Positions 1 to 9,709 of a DNA stretch of 47,623 nt are shown in pieces. The translations under genes and the position numbers were made by a program. Position 1 is the first letter of the stretch. Every line of letters starts with the position of its first letter. Below the pieces are notes generated by a model, which was given only the letters and a program-made list of their open reading frames with translations, had not been told where the DNA came from and did no database searches. The DNA comes from Bacteroidota bacterium (GTDB taxonomy: Bacteria; Bacteroidota; Bacteroidia; Bacteroidales; CAIWKO01). Where the stretch lies: assembly GCA_037133915.1 (NCBI GenBank), contig JBAXND010000032.1, positions 1-47,623 on the forward strand. The letters are read 5' to 3'.

Positions 1-2634
1 AGAAGCCGGGCTTATGCTTCGGCTTCTTTCAAACTTTTACCGGACAACAGTGTTTCGCTTTATGTTAATGGGAATTTTCAAGGAAATTTCATCCCAAACA
101 GCCAACCAATTCTAAGCACCGATGGATTAAGAATAGGGAGACCAACACATACAGGGGGGCAGTTTTTCAAAGGTAGTATTGATGAATTCCGTTTTTGGAA
201 CGTTGCAATTTATCCTGCAAATCATGCCGCCTGGATGAATAAAGAGCTGACGAGCGCACACCCTGAGTATGCAAATCTCATTGCCTATTTTAAATTCAAT
301 AATGGTGCGCTGCTGACCGATTCAAAAGGCAATCACATTGCGACAAATTACGGTTGTATGACTGTTAACGAATCGTTTCCGGCATGCTCATATTTATGGT
401 CAGGGCCAAACGGTTTTACATCTTCCTCACAAAATTTTACCATTCCCGGTTTTACATCAAATAAAGCAGGGATGTATTTTGTCAACTATACCACCAGTGA
501 TGGATGCCGGAGTCAGGCTACCTATAGAGATATTGCGCTGGCGCCCGCCCCTCCGGCACCTGCTATTACAAGCAACAGCCCGGTATGTCAGGGCAGTACG
601 CTGAATTTGCAGGCAATAACGCGAAACAGTGAATGTATTGCTCTAAATGGTGCATCGCAGTATGTTTCAATTGCAAATGCCACAAACCTGCAAACCCCCG
701 GCGATTTCACATACGAAATGTGGGTAAATCCAGTAAGTTTTTCAGGGTATAATACCTACTTTGAAAATGGCAATTTAGCCAATAATAACGGGCTATTGCT
801 GAGACAGGATTCGCCAACCACCATAGGGCTGTACATTAGCACTGGAAGCCAATCCGGTTATACGACCAGCACACTTAGCTATGCTCCACCAACAGGCAGT
901 TGGACCCATTTAGCGCTTGTGCGGTCCGGTGGCACTCTTTCGCTTTATGCTAATAGTACATCAGTGGGCAATTTTACCTCAAATACCATACAAAATCTCA
1001 GCACTGATGGATTACGAATAGGGCGTTCCGCACATACCACGGGACAGTATTTTAAGGGTAGTATCGATGAATTCCGCTTCTGGAAGGTTGCTGTTATTCA
1101 GTCGAATCTGGCATCCTGGATGAATAAAGAAGTCGATCCTTCGCACCCCAATTATACGAACCTGGTGGCTTACTACAAATTCAATAAAGGACAGGAAATG
1201 GTCGATTCAAAAGGGGCGCATGTTGCCACTAATTATAGTTGCAGCTTTGCCACAGGAATAGTACCCCTTGGTTCAACATATAATTGGAAAGGTCCTAACA
1301 ATTTCGTGAGCAGTTTCCAAAATCCTGTTATCTCCTTCATTCCGACCGCAAATGCGGGGGTATACTCGGTAACTGCAACGGGGATGGATGGTTGTATAAG
1401 TGCCACCGGATCCGTAACCGTAACTATTAACTCCGGTCCCGCACCTATAATTACCGGTAACAGCCCTGTTACGGCCGGCAGTACATTAAATCTGTCTTCA
1501 TCATCCGTGCTTGTGCCCGGAAATGGTTCTGTCGGACTAAACGGAACAAACCAGTACATTCAGGTTGGGAACGCGACAGATTTGAGAATGCCCGGCGACT
1601 TTACTTATGAAATGTGGGTATATCCAACCAGTTATGACATCTGGCGTACCTACTTTGATAACGGAAATTATGCAACATTGAATGATATTTTGCTGCGACA
1701 GGATATCGGTATGATTACCTTATGCATTAACGGTGGACCAAAGATTCAACTAAATTACGCTCCGCCGCAAAATCAATGGACACACCTGGCGCTGGTTCGC
1801 AGTGGCGGAATCTTTTCCCTGTATGCAAATGCAATAAAAGTGGGCGATTTCCCAACATTTTGCAATAGCCCACTTTCTCCTGTGGCTGGATTGTACATTG
1901 GACGGGCAAATGGATTAGCACAGTATTTCAAAGGAAACATTGATGAATTCCGTTTCTGGAAAGTTGCTGTTCCTCAGGCAACCCTTGCGGCATGGTTAAA
2001 TCAGGAAGTAACTGCAAGTCATCCCAACTATTCAAGTCTGGTGGCATACTATAAATTTAACACCGGACAACTACTGACAGATTCCAAGGGTACTCATACG
2101 ACAAGCGCGCCCGGTTCCTATACGGCAAATTCTACTGCCGTAGGTTATTCATGGTTATCACCGTCAAGCACTTTGTATAATACTCAAAATGTGTCTATAC
2201 CCGGTTTCAGCACCTACTATTCAGGTAATTGGAATCTGAAAACCACAGCACCTACGGGTTGTTATTCATCCGGCTCAATAATGATTATGCTGGCAAAAAC
2301 GGTGCATGCGCCCGCTGCAGATACCATTGTAAATTCGATAACGGAGCTTGTTGACCCTGATGGATTCTATCTTGGTGATTGCATTCCAAATCCGGTAACA
2401 AGTAATGCTGACATCAGTTACTATATTCCTTATGATGGGAAGGTTGTGATGAAACTTTACAATGTTCAGGGCAGTTGCGTTGCAACATTCGTTGATGAAA
2501 ACAGACCGAAAGGCAGATACACGGTTACAGTAAACAAAGGCAATTTTGCCGAAGGTATCTATTATTACAAACTCGAAGTGTTCTCTGAACAGGGAAATCT
2601 TTCTGCAGCAAAGAAGCTGATTATGCTCAAATAG
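1..2634 (+). CDS. LamG-repeat T9SS-secreted surface protein (5' end outside window)
   Basis: The frame is open from base 1, so about 877 residues of a longer protein are visible. The first in-window Met (base 235) is internal, because the preceding codons already encode a LamG-like stretch ending GSIDEFRFWNVAI. Three concanavalin/LamG-type modules recur, the first one partial, each closing with a GSIDEFRFWKVA-like motif and then YYKFN. They alternate with Ig/PKD-like segments (Y-x-W-x-GP-N-F, then G-x-Y-x-V). The last ~90 residues form a type A T9SS sorting domain (IPNPVTSNADISY, then LYNVQGSCVATF, ending KKLIMLK). Inference: a cell-surface or released protein that crosses the outer membrane by T9SS and binds glycans or other ligands through LamG modules. 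The signal peptide and number of upstream repeats cannot be seen. Confidence 0.85.
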   Translation, partial: RSRAYASASFKLLPDNSVSLYVNGNFQGNFIPNSQPILSTDGLRIGRPTHTGGQFFKGSIDEFRFWNVAIYPANHAAWMNKELTSAHPEYANLIAYFKFNNGALLTDSKGNHIATNYGCMTVNESFPACSYLWSGPNGFTSSSQNFTIPGFTSNKAGMYFVNYTTSDGCRSQATYRDIALAPAPPAPAITSNSPVCQGSTLNLQAITRNSECIALNGASQYVSIANATNLQTPGDFTYEMWVNPVSFSGYNTYFENGNLANNNGLLLRQDSPTTIGLYISTGSQSGYTTSTLSYAPPTGSWTHLALVRSGGTLSLYANSTSVGNFTSNTIQNLSTDGLRIGRSAHTTGQYFKGSIDEFRFWKVAVIQSNLASWMNKEVDPSHPNYTNLVAYYKFNKGQEMVDSKGAHVATNYSCSFATGIVPLGSTYNWKGPNNFVSSFQNPVISFIPTANAGVYSVTATGMDGCISATGSVTVTINSGPAPIITGNSPVTAGSTLNLSSSSVLVPGNGSVGLNGTNQYIQVGNATDLRMPGDFTYEMWVYPTSYDIWRTYFDNGNYATLNDILLRQDIGMITLCINGGPKIQLNYAPPQNQWTHLALVRSGGIFSLYANAIKVGDFPTFCNSPLSPVAGLYIGRANGLAQYFKGNIDEFRFWKVAVPQATLAAWLNQEVTASHPNYSSLVAYYKFNTGQLLTDSKGTHTTSAPGSYTANSTAVGYSWLSPSSTLYNTQNVSIPGFSTYYSGNWNLKTTAPTGCYSSGSIMIMLAKTVHAPAADTIVNSITELVDPDGFYLGDCIPNPVTSNADISYYIPYDGKVVMKLYNVQGSCVATFVDENRPKGRYTVTVNKGNFAEGIYYYKLEVFSEQGNLSAAKKLIMLK

Positions 2635-2650
2635 CAATTATTTAAACTGA

Positions 2651-2690
2651 AAAAAAAGAGGCTGCCGCAAATTCCGCGACAGCCTCTTTT
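2651..2690. terminator. Bidirectional intrinsic terminator between LamG gene and groEL
   Basis: Arms AGAGGCTGCCGC (2657-2668) and GCGACAGCCTCT (2676-2687) pair with one mismatch around a 7-nt loop. An A-tract on the left and a T-tract on the right give a U-run on either strand. It lies between the convergent LamG gene and groEL and can stop both. Confidence 0.85.
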
Positions 2691-2708
2691 GTATGTCAGA
2701 AACGGATT

Positions 2709-4349
2709 TTACATCATTCCGCCCATGCCACCCATGCCACCCATGCCCGGAGGCATTGCAGGTGCACCTTCTTCTTTAATCTCGGCAAGTACACACTCGG
2801 TGGTGAGCATCATGCTGGAGATAGAAGCAGCGTTCTCAAGTGCAACGCGGGTTACCTTGGTAGGATCAATAACACCTGATTTGTAAAGGTTCTCATATTT
2901 TTCAGTGTGTGCATTGAAACCAAAGTCATCTTTGCCTTCTTTAACTTTCTGAACAATTACGGAGCCTTCCATACCGGCGTTGGCTACAATCTGCCTCAGC
3001 GGCTCTTCGAGCGCCCTGCGGATAATACCTACACCAATTTCTTCATCTTCGTTATCACCTTTAATTTTATCGAGCGATGCGATTGCCCTGATATAAGCTA
3101 CGCCACCACCCGGAACAATACCTTCTTCAACAGCTGCGCGGGTTGCGTGCAGTGCATCGTCAAAGCGGTCTTTCTTCTCTTTCATCTCAACTTCGCTGGC
3201 TGCGCCTACCTGAATAACAGCAACACCGCCTGATAATTTAGCAAGGCGTTCCTGAAGTTTTTCACGGTCATAGTCAGATGTGGTGCTTTCCATCTGTGCT
3301 TTAATCTGGGTAACGCGCGATTTGATTAATTCTTTGTCACCTTTACCGCTGACAATGGTTGTGTTGTCTTTGTCGATTACCATTTTATCAGCCTGTCCGA
3401 GATAACTCAGGTCAGCGTCTTCCAGTTTGTAACCGGTTTCTTCCGATATCATGATACCGCCTGTAAGCACTGCGATGTCTTCGAGCATGGCTTTACGCCT
3501 GTCGCCGAAACCGGGAGCTTTCACAGCAGCAATACGCAGCGAGCCGCGCAGTTTGTTTACAACTAAAGTAGCCAGTGCTTCGCCTTCAACGTCTTCGCAG
3601 ATAATAACCAGCGGGCGGCTTGTCTGAACAACTTTCTCGAGAATGGGAAGGAAATCCTTCATCACGCTGATTTTCTTATCATAGATAAGGATATACGGCG
3701 ATTCGAATACGGTTTCCATTTTCTCGGGGTCGGTAATGAAATAAGGGGAGATATAACCACGGTCGAATTGCATGCCTTCAACAACCTTTACAATGGTCTC
3801 GGTGCCTTTGGCTTCTTCAATGGTGATAACGCCTTCTTTTTTAACTTTAGCCATGGCTTCGGCTATAAGTTTGCCGATGCTTTTATCGTTATTGGCAGAA
3901 ATGGTTGCAACCTGCTCTATCTGCTCGTTGCTGTCGCCAATAGTTTTTGATTGTTTCTTCAGGTTGGCAACAACAGCTTCAACAGCTTTGTCAATGCCTC
4001 TTTTCACGTCCATTGGGTTTGCTCCGGCAGCAACATTTTTGAGACCGGTTACATAAATAGACTGTGCAAGCACGGTAGCAGTGGTTGTTCCGTCACCGGC
4101 CACGTCGGCAGTTTTTGAAGCAACTTCCTTTACCAGCTGAGCGCCCATGTTTTCGATGGGATCTTTCAGTTCAATTTCTTTGGCAACGGTAACACCGTCT
4201 TTGGTAATCTGGGGTGCGCCGTATTTTTTATCAATAATTACATTGCGGCCTTTAGGACCAAGCGTAACTTTTACTGCATTTGATAACGCATCAACACCTC
4301 TTCTCAGGCCATCGCGTGCGTTTGTATCGAAAATGATATCTTTTGCCAT
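2709..4349 (-). CDS. groL: 60-kDa chaperonin GroEL
   Basis: This 546-aa protein has the usual GroEL length and sequence: N-terminal [20 protein letters not shown], the nucleotide-binding motif [23 protein letters not shown], and a Gly/Met-rich tail ([10 protein letters not shown]). It forms the 14-mer that folds cytosolic proteins in an ATP-driven cycle with GroES. It follows groES by 57 bp on the same strand and ends at the shared two-way terminator. No CIRCE (HrcA) site was seen upstream of the pair. Confidence 0.99.
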   Translation of the reverse strand: MAKDIIFDTNARDGLRRGVDALSNAVKVTLGPKGRNVIIDKKYGAPQITKDGVTVAKEIELKDPIENMGAQLVKEVASKTADVAGDGTTTATVLAQSIYVTGLKNVAAGANPMDVKRGIDKAVEAVVANLKKQSKTIGDSNEQIEQVATISANNDKSIGKLIAEAMAKVKKEGVITIEEAKGTETIVKVVEGMQFDRGYISPYFITDPEKMETVFESPYILIYDKKISVMKDFLPILEKVVQTSRPLVIICEDVEGEALATLVVNKLRGSLRIAAVKAPGFGDRRKAMLEDIAVLTGGIMISEETGYKLEDADLSYLGQADKMVIDKDNTTIVSGKGDKELIKSRVTQIKAQMESTTSDYDREKLQERLAKLSGGVAVIQVGAASEVEMKEKKDRFDDALHATRAAVEEGIVPGGGVAYIRAIASLDKIKGDNEDEEIGVGIIRRALEEPLRQIVANAGMEGSVIVQKVKEGKDDFGFNAHTEKYENLYKSGVIDPTKVTRVALENAASISSMMLTTECVLAEIKEEGAPAMPPGMGGMGGMGGMM

Positions 4350-4406
4350 AACTTAATGTATTTTATAGATTTATGATTCTTTTAATGTAAGGTATTAATT
4401 GGAAGT

Positions 4407-4685
4407 TCAGACAACCATGTAAATGTCTTCCTCACGCATAATCAGATAGGCTTTACCGTCGATGGTAATTTCTGTTCCTGAATATTTTCCGTAAAGAACG
4501 TTATCGCCCACTTTCAGTGTCATGGGTTCGTCTTTTTTACCATTGCCAACGGCCACTACAGTGCCTTTTTGTGGTTTTTCTTTTGCTGTATCGGGGATAA
4601 TGATACCGCCGGCGGTTTTCATTTCTGCCTGTGCAGGTTCAACCAATACTCTGTCTTTTAATGGTTTACCTAACTCTTTTGCCAT
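4407..4685 (-). CDS. groES: 10-kDa co-chaperonin GroES
   Basis: This 92-aa Cpn10 protein is of normal length and carries the mobile-loop region ([20 protein letters not shown]) and the ending [10 protein letters not shown]. It caps the GroEL cavity. It is the first gene of groES-groEL; its promoter should lie in the 176 bp before secG, where an inverted repeat at 4713-4744 is the only visible element. A second, divergent GroES-like gene lies at 13757-14122. Confidence 0.99.
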   Translation of the reverse strand: MAKELGKPLKDRVLVEPAQAEMKTAGGIIIPDTAKEKPQKGTVVAVGNGKKDEPMTLKVGDNVLYGKYSGTEITIDGKAYLIMREEDIYMVV

Positions 4686-4712
4686 ATTCTTTAGATTTTT
4701 AAATGGTGAAAC

Positions 4713-4744
4713 AATTGTGTGAGTACGCCGCTGTTGTCACAATT
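4713..4744. promoter_or_regulatory. Inverted repeat upstream of groES
   Basis: AATTGTG (4713-4719) and CACAATT (4738-4744) form a 7-bp inverted repeat with an 18-bp spacer, 28-59 bp upstream of groES. It does not match CIRCE (TTAGCACTC-N9-GAGTGCTAA). It could be a heat-shock operator or chance. Confidence 0.3.
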
Positions 4745-4802
4745 TGTGCCAAAGCCCGGATTGTGGTTTTTACAGACAAAATTTCAGCGGTGAGCTATAA
4801 AT

Positions 4803-4844
4803 AAAAAAAAGGTGTCAGACGTTTATGACATTCTGACACCTTTT
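4803..4844 (-). terminator. Intrinsic terminator of the lptE-secG unit
   Basis: AAAAGGTGTCAGA (4807-4819) pairs perfectly with TCTGACACCTTTT (4832-4844) around a 12-nt loop. On the minus strand the stem is followed by a long U-run, placed just after the secG stop. It separates secG from groESL transcription. Confidence 0.85.
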
Positions 4845-4861
4845 ATAATGTATATAAAAGC

Positions 4862-5185
4862 TTATTTTTTCTGCTGAGGAGCCGGTGCGTAATTTACAGG
4901 CTGCTGATTCTTTACCTGCTCACGAAGTTCAGTATCGTTTACTTTGCCGTCGGCATTGCGTGGGATTACAAAAATGGATGCCATACTCAGTACTAGTAAC
5001 AGAATTGCCAGTGTCCAGGTTGTTTTTTCCAGAAAATCGGCGGTTTTACGTACGCCCATATACTGGTTGGAACCGGAGAAATTAGAGGCCAGTCCGCCGC
5101 CTTTTGAATTCTGAACTAAAACGACCAAAATGAGGAGCAGACAGACGATGAATACCAGTACCGCTACGATGAAAAAAGTTGCCAT
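4862..5185 (-). CDS. secG: Preprotein translocase subunit SecG
   Basis: This 107-aa inner-membrane protein has two hydrophobic segments (about residues 3-24 and 54-75) flanking the conserved cytosolic motif QNSKGGGLASNFSGS. SecG associates with SecYE and aids SecA-driven export. The C-terminal extension, rich in Lys, Gln and Pro, is typical of Bacteroidota SecG. The gene starts 11 bp after the stop of the TPR-like gene, so the two are co-transcribed, and a strong terminator follows. Confidence 0.95.
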   Translation of the reverse strand: MATFFIVAVLVFIVCLLLILVVLVQNSKGGGLASNFSGSNQYMGVRKTADFLEKTTWTLAILLLVLSMASIFVIPRNADGKVNDTELREQVKNQQPVNYAPAPQQKK

Positions 5186-5196
5186 TTCTTATAAGT

Positions 5197-5976
5197 TTAT
5201 TGTTGAATCGAATCTTTCAATTTATCAATTTGGGCTGCAAAGTAACTGCTTTTTTCCGGAAAAATCAAACTTAATTGATTATAAATTTTGATAGCATGTG
5301 CAGTTTTACCCTGTTGCGCATAAATTTTGGCAAGGGTTTCAGATACAATATCATTATTCTCCGAGTCACTCTGTTGCGCAATATTTGCAGGATTAAAGAA
5401 GTCTTTTTTTGCCTGAGAAATTCGCGGTTCTTCTTTAATGAATTTATCAATCAGGAAGGTCTTGTCTTTAACCGTTTCTTTTACTTCGGTATTTTCTTCG
5501 GCCGGTATCTCTTCCGCTTGCAGTGTGTCTGCCGTTATGGTGGGCTCAGCCTGTATTTCTTCCCGCTGAGGCAGTGGTTCTTCTGAAGCCGCAATTATTT
5601 CAACACTCGGTAGTTCCTTGGTTTCAGTAAATACTGTGGGCTCAGTTATTTCTTCCGCAAGGAGCGGCTTTTCAATTTTTTCTTCCGTTACTGCTGCCGG
5701 CTTTGCAACAATTTCAACAACAGCGATATTTTCCGAAAGTTCGGGAGTGTTGTTGATAAGCCAGTAAAGTACCGAGCGGTCTGTTACGCGCGCTGCAGTG
5801 GCTTTAAGCTGCCGGTGAAAGTAGATGCTTTCGTGGCTGTTCAGACAGCGTGCCAGCATCAGATGCGCCGACTGAAAATACGGAAATTCTTTTACCAGAT
5901 CTTCAAACACTGCCGGATCCGATGTATCTATCAGAGACGGCTGTTGCATTAAGTGTATAAAATCTGATTTGTTCAT
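5197..5976 (-). CDS. TPR-like protein between lptE and secG
   Basis: This 259-aa protein has no signal peptide. The N-terminal part (about 1-75) is helical and includes FEDLVKEFPYFQSAHLMLA, a pattern seen in a Bacteroidota family often found beside secG. The middle (about 85-185) is a long Glu/Pro/Thr-rich low-complexity linker. The C-terminus (about 210-259) has a TPR-like helical pair (ETLAKIYAQQGKTAHAIKIY). It lies 9 bp after lptE and 11 bp before secG. The function is unknown; the setting suggests envelope biogenesis, but this is association only. Confidence 0.8.
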   Translation of the reverse strand: MNKSDFIHLMQQPSLIDTSDPAVFEDLVKEFPYFQSAHLMLARCLNSHESIYFHRQLKATAARVTDRSVLYWLINNTPELSENIAVVEIVAKPAAVTEEKIEKPLLAEEITEPTVFTETKELPSVEIIAASEEPLPQREEIQAEPTITADTLQAEEIPAEENTEVKETVKDKTFLIDKFIKEEPRISQAKKDFFNPANIAQQSDSENNDIVSETLAKIYAQQGKTAHAIKIYNQLSLIFPEKSSYFAAQIDKLKDSIQQ

Positions 5977-5985
5977 CGGCTGCGC

Positions 5986-6495
5986 TTACCAGTTTACTAC
6001 TGTTTTATTAAAAATATCATCCACCAGGTATTCAATTATTTGTTTCACGATAGTTTCTTCTACCGATGCCAGCGACTGGCTGCTAGGGTAATCCTGATAA
6101 CGCGAAAAACTGGTCTCAAAATTCTGAGTATCGTTGAATTTATTCGTGAACCGTACATTGATGGTCATGGTAAGCCTGTTCATGGCGGCTGTTTCGTTGC
6201 CCTGTATGGCAATCGGGCTGGTGGCATAGCCTGTAATTTCGCCCGCAAGGTCAAGATCGCCGCCATTGGTAACCTGGTTAAGGCTGGTCTGCGCATTGAA
6301 CCGTTCTTTCAGCGCTTCGGTAAATTGCTGGCTCAGGTTTGATTTGATAAGCGGTGCGATATTCTTGAAAAAATGTATGGACACCGTTTTAACTTCCGGA
6401 GGAATCGATGCTCCGGTAAATGAATAATTCACCTTGCACGATGATAATCCCGCAAGTACGATGAAGATAAACAGTATGCGCAACATTTTTTTCAT
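5986..6495 (-). CDS. lptE: LptE-family LPS-assembly lipoprotein
   Basis: This 169-aa protein has a lipoprotein signal peptide ending in lipobox LSSC (Cys20). The mature part has the LptE/RlpB pattern of Bacteroidota (YSFTGASIPPEVKTVSIHFF, then L-S-Q-x-F-T-E-A-L-K-E-R-F). LptE plugs the LptD barrel and helps insert lipopolysaccharide in the outer leaflet of the outer membrane. It heads lptE-TPR-secG. In many Bacteroidota a sigma-54 regulator gene precedes lptE; here a terminator and a DUF5723 gene lie upstream instead. The predicted -7 element sits only 6 nt before the ATG, so the mRNA may be leaderless. Confidence 0.9.
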   Translation of the reverse strand: MKKMLRILFIFIVLAGLSSCKVNYSFTGASIPPEVKTVSIHFFKNIAPLIKSNLSQQFTEALKERFNAQTSLNQVTNGGDLDLAGEITGYATSPIAIQGNETAAMNRLTMTINVRFTNKFNDTQNFETSFSRYQDYPSSQSLASVEETIVKQIIEYLVDDIFNKTVVNW

Positions 6496-6500
6496 TACCG

Positions 6501-6508
6501 CAAAGTTA
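6501..6508 (-). promoter_or_regulatory. Bacteroidota -7 promoter element for lptE
   Basis: The minus strand reads TAACTTTG, matching TAnnTTTG, 6 nt before the lptE ATG. The start of transcription would fall at or next to the start codon. No -33 TTTG is seen; the terminator stem of the upstream gene occupies that place. Confidence 0.5.
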
Positions 6509-6534
6509 AAAAAAATCCCCTGTTTACAGGGGAT
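6508..6534 (-). terminator. Intrinsic terminator after DUF5723 gene
   Basis: ATCCCCTGT (6515-6523) and ACAGGGGAT (6526-6534) pair perfectly around TT, or a 4-nt loop if the end pair opens. On the minus strand the stem is followed by a U-run. It ends the two-gene barrel/lipoprotein unit. Confidence 0.8.
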
Positions 6535-6560
6535 AAAGAAAAATGAATGTCACTGAAACA

Positions 6561-8000
6561 CTATTCCTGTTTAAGTAATGGGAAGAATGACTTGTAATGG
6601 AAGATCAAGTTTGCTCCGAAATGAATGTTAAATGTTTTTGATTTGTACGGAATAATTCCCGCAAGAGCGTTATCTGTCGCCAGGAAGAATTGCAGCGGTC
6701 CCAGTGTTGCCTGTGCACCAAATCCAACATTCAGCCAACTGCGGTTCATGTATGAATAGCTGAGGGTAACACCGAAACGTTTGCTGAAGTTACGTGTTGC
6801 GGCCACCATAACGGCCGGATGCAGTGCGTGCTGATAAATCTCGCCACGGGCAACAAGGCTGATTTTATCTTTGTGCGTGAGGTTCACAAAACCGCTCAGA
6901 TAAACAGAGGGTGTAAGTGGTCCCCAATAGGCATTTGCTCCTTCAACCAAATCAAACTGATTGCCGATTGAATCGACCAGCTTCTGGACGGTACTTACTT
7001 TAGATGCCGAATCTTTTTTGCCGCCAAATTCGGTTATATCTAAACCTTCAAAGGTGAATTTGCCGCCGCTATTTACATAATTGTGTACGCCTTTTTTCCA
7101 GTGAATGTAACCCAAATCCGTTACACTGGCTGCAACTTGAAACATGTTGTTGATTTTATAGGAAATGCCGAAATCAAGTGCGCCACCCAGATTATTCATA
7201 TTGGTGATGTAAGCAGCCGGGTCAAAATTCGTGTTGTTGTTTGTTTTACCGGAGGTATCGGCTTTGTTCTTAATCCCGTTATAAAGAGCATCGGGTCCGC
7301 AGGTATTAATTTTGATGGCGGCTGCTCCGGTTAAGTAGTAGTAGTCTTTGTCAACCGCAAGTGTCATGTCACTTTGTTTAATCCAAACGTTTGACATGCC
7401 AAACAGCAATTTGAATCTACCGCCCAGTGTAATACGGTCATCTATCTGATTTGAATAGCCCAGGGCAAGTTCGCGGTAATGCTGGAAATTGATACCAAAT
7501 CCCGAGAAATCGGCCGTGCCGCCAATGTACTGGCTGTTTCCATATAATCCAATAAGCACAAGGTCTTTTGGATAACAAAAACGCATCATCTCCCGTTCGG
7601 TAAGCGACAGACTTAAATATTGTGTGCGCTTTATGCGGAATCCGAACGACAGTAATTCCATGTTCATCCGCTGGGTAAAATCATTCTTCTTATGCAGGTG
7701 TTTTGCCACATCATCCGGATCGAGCTTAAGTGAATCATTTGTTTGCAGCTTTAAAATATTGTTCCAGTTGAATCCATTGTTTGATGTTTCAAAAAACAAT
7801 GAAGGCATTACGGGCAACATAATAGGCAGGCAGCCAATATTCACTTTGCAATCGGGAATCAGCGCAGGGTTTGTATAATATGATTGCGGAATACTCTGCA
7901 TCGGATACAGCGTCAAATCCTGCTGTGCCGAAACACTCCTCGAAAATCCGAATATAAGCAAGGCAATGGCAACAATCCGTGTGTTTAAATATTTAGTCAT
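6561..8000 (-). CDS. DUF5723-family outer-membrane beta-barrel protein
   Basis: This 479-aa protein has a signal peptide (hydrophobic residues ~9-22, cut near VSAQQ). The mature start (LTLYPMQSIPQSYYTNPALIPDCKVNIG) is characteristic of the DUF5723 barrel family of Bacteroidota. The rest has alternating amphipathic strands and aromatic girdle residues. It is probably an outer-membrane protein of unknown role, distantly like PorP or FadL barrels. The gene starts 25 bp after the upstream lipoprotein gene, so the two are one transcription unit and probably partners at the outer membrane. Confidence 0.85.
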   Translation of the reverse strand: MTKYLNTRIVAIALLIFGFSRSVSAQQDLTLYPMQSIPQSYYTNPALIPDCKVNIGCLPIMLPVMPSLFFETSNNGFNWNNILKLQTNDSLKLDPDDVAKHLHKKNDFTQRMNMELLSFGFRIKRTQYLSLSLTEREMMRFCYPKDLVLIGLYGNSQYIGGTADFSGFGINFQHYRELALGYSNQIDDRITLGGRFKLLFGMSNVWIKQSDMTLAVDKDYYYLTGAAAIKINTCGPDALYNGIKNKADTSGKTNNNTNFDPAAYITNMNNLGGALDFGISYKINNMFQVAASVTDLGYIHWKKGVHNYVNSGGKFTFEGLDITEFGGKKDSASKVSTVQKLVDSIGNQFDLVEGANAYWGPLTPSVYLSGFVNLTHKDKISLVARGEIYQHALHPAVMVAATRNFSKRFGVTLSYSYMNRSWLNVGFGAQATLGPLQFFLATDNALAGIIPYKSKTFNIHFGANLIFHYKSFFPLLKQE

Positions 8001-8025
8001 CGTGTCTTAATTTTAAAATAAAACT

Positions 8026-9660
8026 TTAGAAAGGAATACTGAATTTGGCTCTTGCGGCAAGTTTCACATCAAGTGTATATTCAGAATAAAACTTGGTGAG
8101 TTCCGACCCATTATTTACCGTGTTGCATACTGCCCGGATTAGAATTTTCTCGGTAGGGTTGAGGTTATTCAGGCGGGGCTGGCTAATGGTTGTTTCAGTA
8201 TAGGTGTGTATTTTATCATAGACCCTGTAATCGGGAGCTGACCCTACATGGGCGGCACTTATCACTTGCTGTGCCGGTATCAGCAATGAATCAAGAAAAA
8301 CATTGCTTGCCGAAAGGAAATATATCTGCATCACAGCATCTACCGGGAATCCGTTATCGGCGTTTATGCGGAAGGTCATCCAGTCCACATTTTTCATATC
8401 CTGTCCAAATTTGAAGGAAATAGTATCTTGAAGTATAAAATTCAAGGCTTTCCCGTATAACGGAATATCAACCTGGACATTTACGCTGAACCGACTGGTA
8501 TCAAGCAGGAAGTTGCTGCTTGTACCGCCTGCAGGATTAGATAGCGCAGACACATCTGACAGGAACCATTCGGGAGCCATATAAATGGCATTGTACACAT
8601 TGGTATTGTTCCGGTCGAAATCGGCTTGTGTTGTGGCATACTGACCTATCTGGCCAATGGTGGGGGCGGCAACAGACCATGGAACGGGAGTTCCGGTGAT
8701 GGCAATATTGTATGGCGCGTTTGCGTAAGAAAGTGCCCTGAAATTCGTAACATTTACATCAACGGGCATGCCGCATGAGTTGTTTGCTATAAAATGCATT
8801 TTGGGGTTTTGAAAATCAACCGAGCCATGCAGTACATTCTGAAACAGGCGGATTTTCACCGAGTCGTTTTCGAGATTGAAAACATGCTGTTTGAAATCGC
8901 CGTAAATAGAAGAGTAGCGGAGGTTTGTAAATGTTTCGCCCATGGGTATTATAAGCGGTGCCGTGATGGTTTGCCCTGAAGCCGTAACCGTCGCGGTATA
9001 GGTTATTTTAAGCATATTGTTGTTCAGCCCGGTGTTGTCAAAGACCAGCCTGTAACCACTTAAATCAATAGATTCGTTGAGGTCAATGGCGTAAATTTTA
9101 TTGAATGTGTAATTCAGCGGAACACCGTTCTTGGTGGCACCCGGAATCGATACGGTTATACTTGCATTCTGATTGAATGCAAAGCCCGGAATATTAAAAT
9201 TGAGTGCGCCTGATTTAATATAGGCTTCGGTGATTTTTTCACCATTGGGCATCACAAATTCATAATTATTGTCGAAGGCCGGAGCGTTATATGGCAACCC
9301 GCCGGGGAGAACAATTGAATAATTGGTTGATACATTCTGATTGGGAATTACCAGCCATTGTTCGGCTGATTGCGAATATACTTTATCCTCATAAATAAGA
9401 TATAAGAAACCGCTTCCATCTTCGGCATGGAGGTTGTGAAAATCATAATCGTTCAGGATGTCGTCCATGCCCAGTTTCGAGTTGATAAGCGGAGCACACA
9501 CGTCGGGCGACCATTCTCCTTCTTTACTCACTTTATTCAGGTTAAACCTGTCTTTGTAGCATGATGTAAGAATGAATGCAGACGAGAAAAACAATAATGC
9601 CGCGGCCATAAATCTGACTGCGGGAATTTTAGATCGTAGGCGTAAAATCAGTGTTTTCAT
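8026..9660 (-). CDS. Beta-rich lipoprotein paired with DUF5723 barrel
   Basis: This 544-aa protein has a long n-region, a hydrophobic stretch (~18-31) and lipobox LTSC (Cys34). The mature protein is rich in short beta strands and Asn/Thr and has no catalytic motif I recognise. It follows a strong, complete Bacteroidota promoter and precedes the barrel gene by 25 bp. Lipoprotein-barrel pairs of this kind recur in Bacteroidota, but I know of no defined function. A surface or periplasmic partner of the barrel is the simplest reading. Confidence 0.75.
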   Translation of the reverse strand: MKTLILRLRSKIPAVRFMAAALLFFSSAFILTSCYKDRFNLNKVSKEGEWSPDVCAPLINSKLGMDDILNDYDFHNLHAEDGSGFLYLIYEDKVYSQSAEQWLVIPNQNVSTNYSIVLPGGLPYNAPAFDNNYEFVMPNGEKITEAYIKSGALNFNIPGFAFNQNASITVSIPGATKNGVPLNYTFNKIYAIDLNESIDLSGYRLVFDNTGLNNNMLKITYTATVTASGQTITAPLIIPMGETFTNLRYSSIYGDFKQHVFNLENDSVKIRLFQNVLHGSVDFQNPKMHFIANNSCGMPVDVNVTNFRALSYANAPYNIAITGTPVPWSVAAPTIGQIGQYATTQADFDRNNTNVYNAIYMAPEWFLSDVSALSNPAGGTSSNFLLDTSRFSVNVQVDIPLYGKALNFILQDTISFKFGQDMKNVDWMTFRINADNGFPVDAVMQIYFLSASNVFLDSLLIPAQQVISAAHVGSAPDYRVYDKIHTYTETTISQPRLNNLNPTEKILIRAVCNTVNNGSELTKFYSEYTLDVKLAARAKFSIPF

Positions 9661-9709
9661 ATATAATTCATTTATTGTAATATGCTTGTTTTATCAAAAT
9701 GAAGATGAG

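Noticed and set aside
3772..4056. Plus-strand ORF inside groEL
   Set aside because: It is a codon-bias shadow of groEL on the other strand. Similar shadows lie within the RND, alpha-2-macroglobulin and other large genes.
4686..4861. CIRCE element upstream of groESL
   Set aside because: No TTAGCACTC-N9-GAGTGCTAA or close variant is present.
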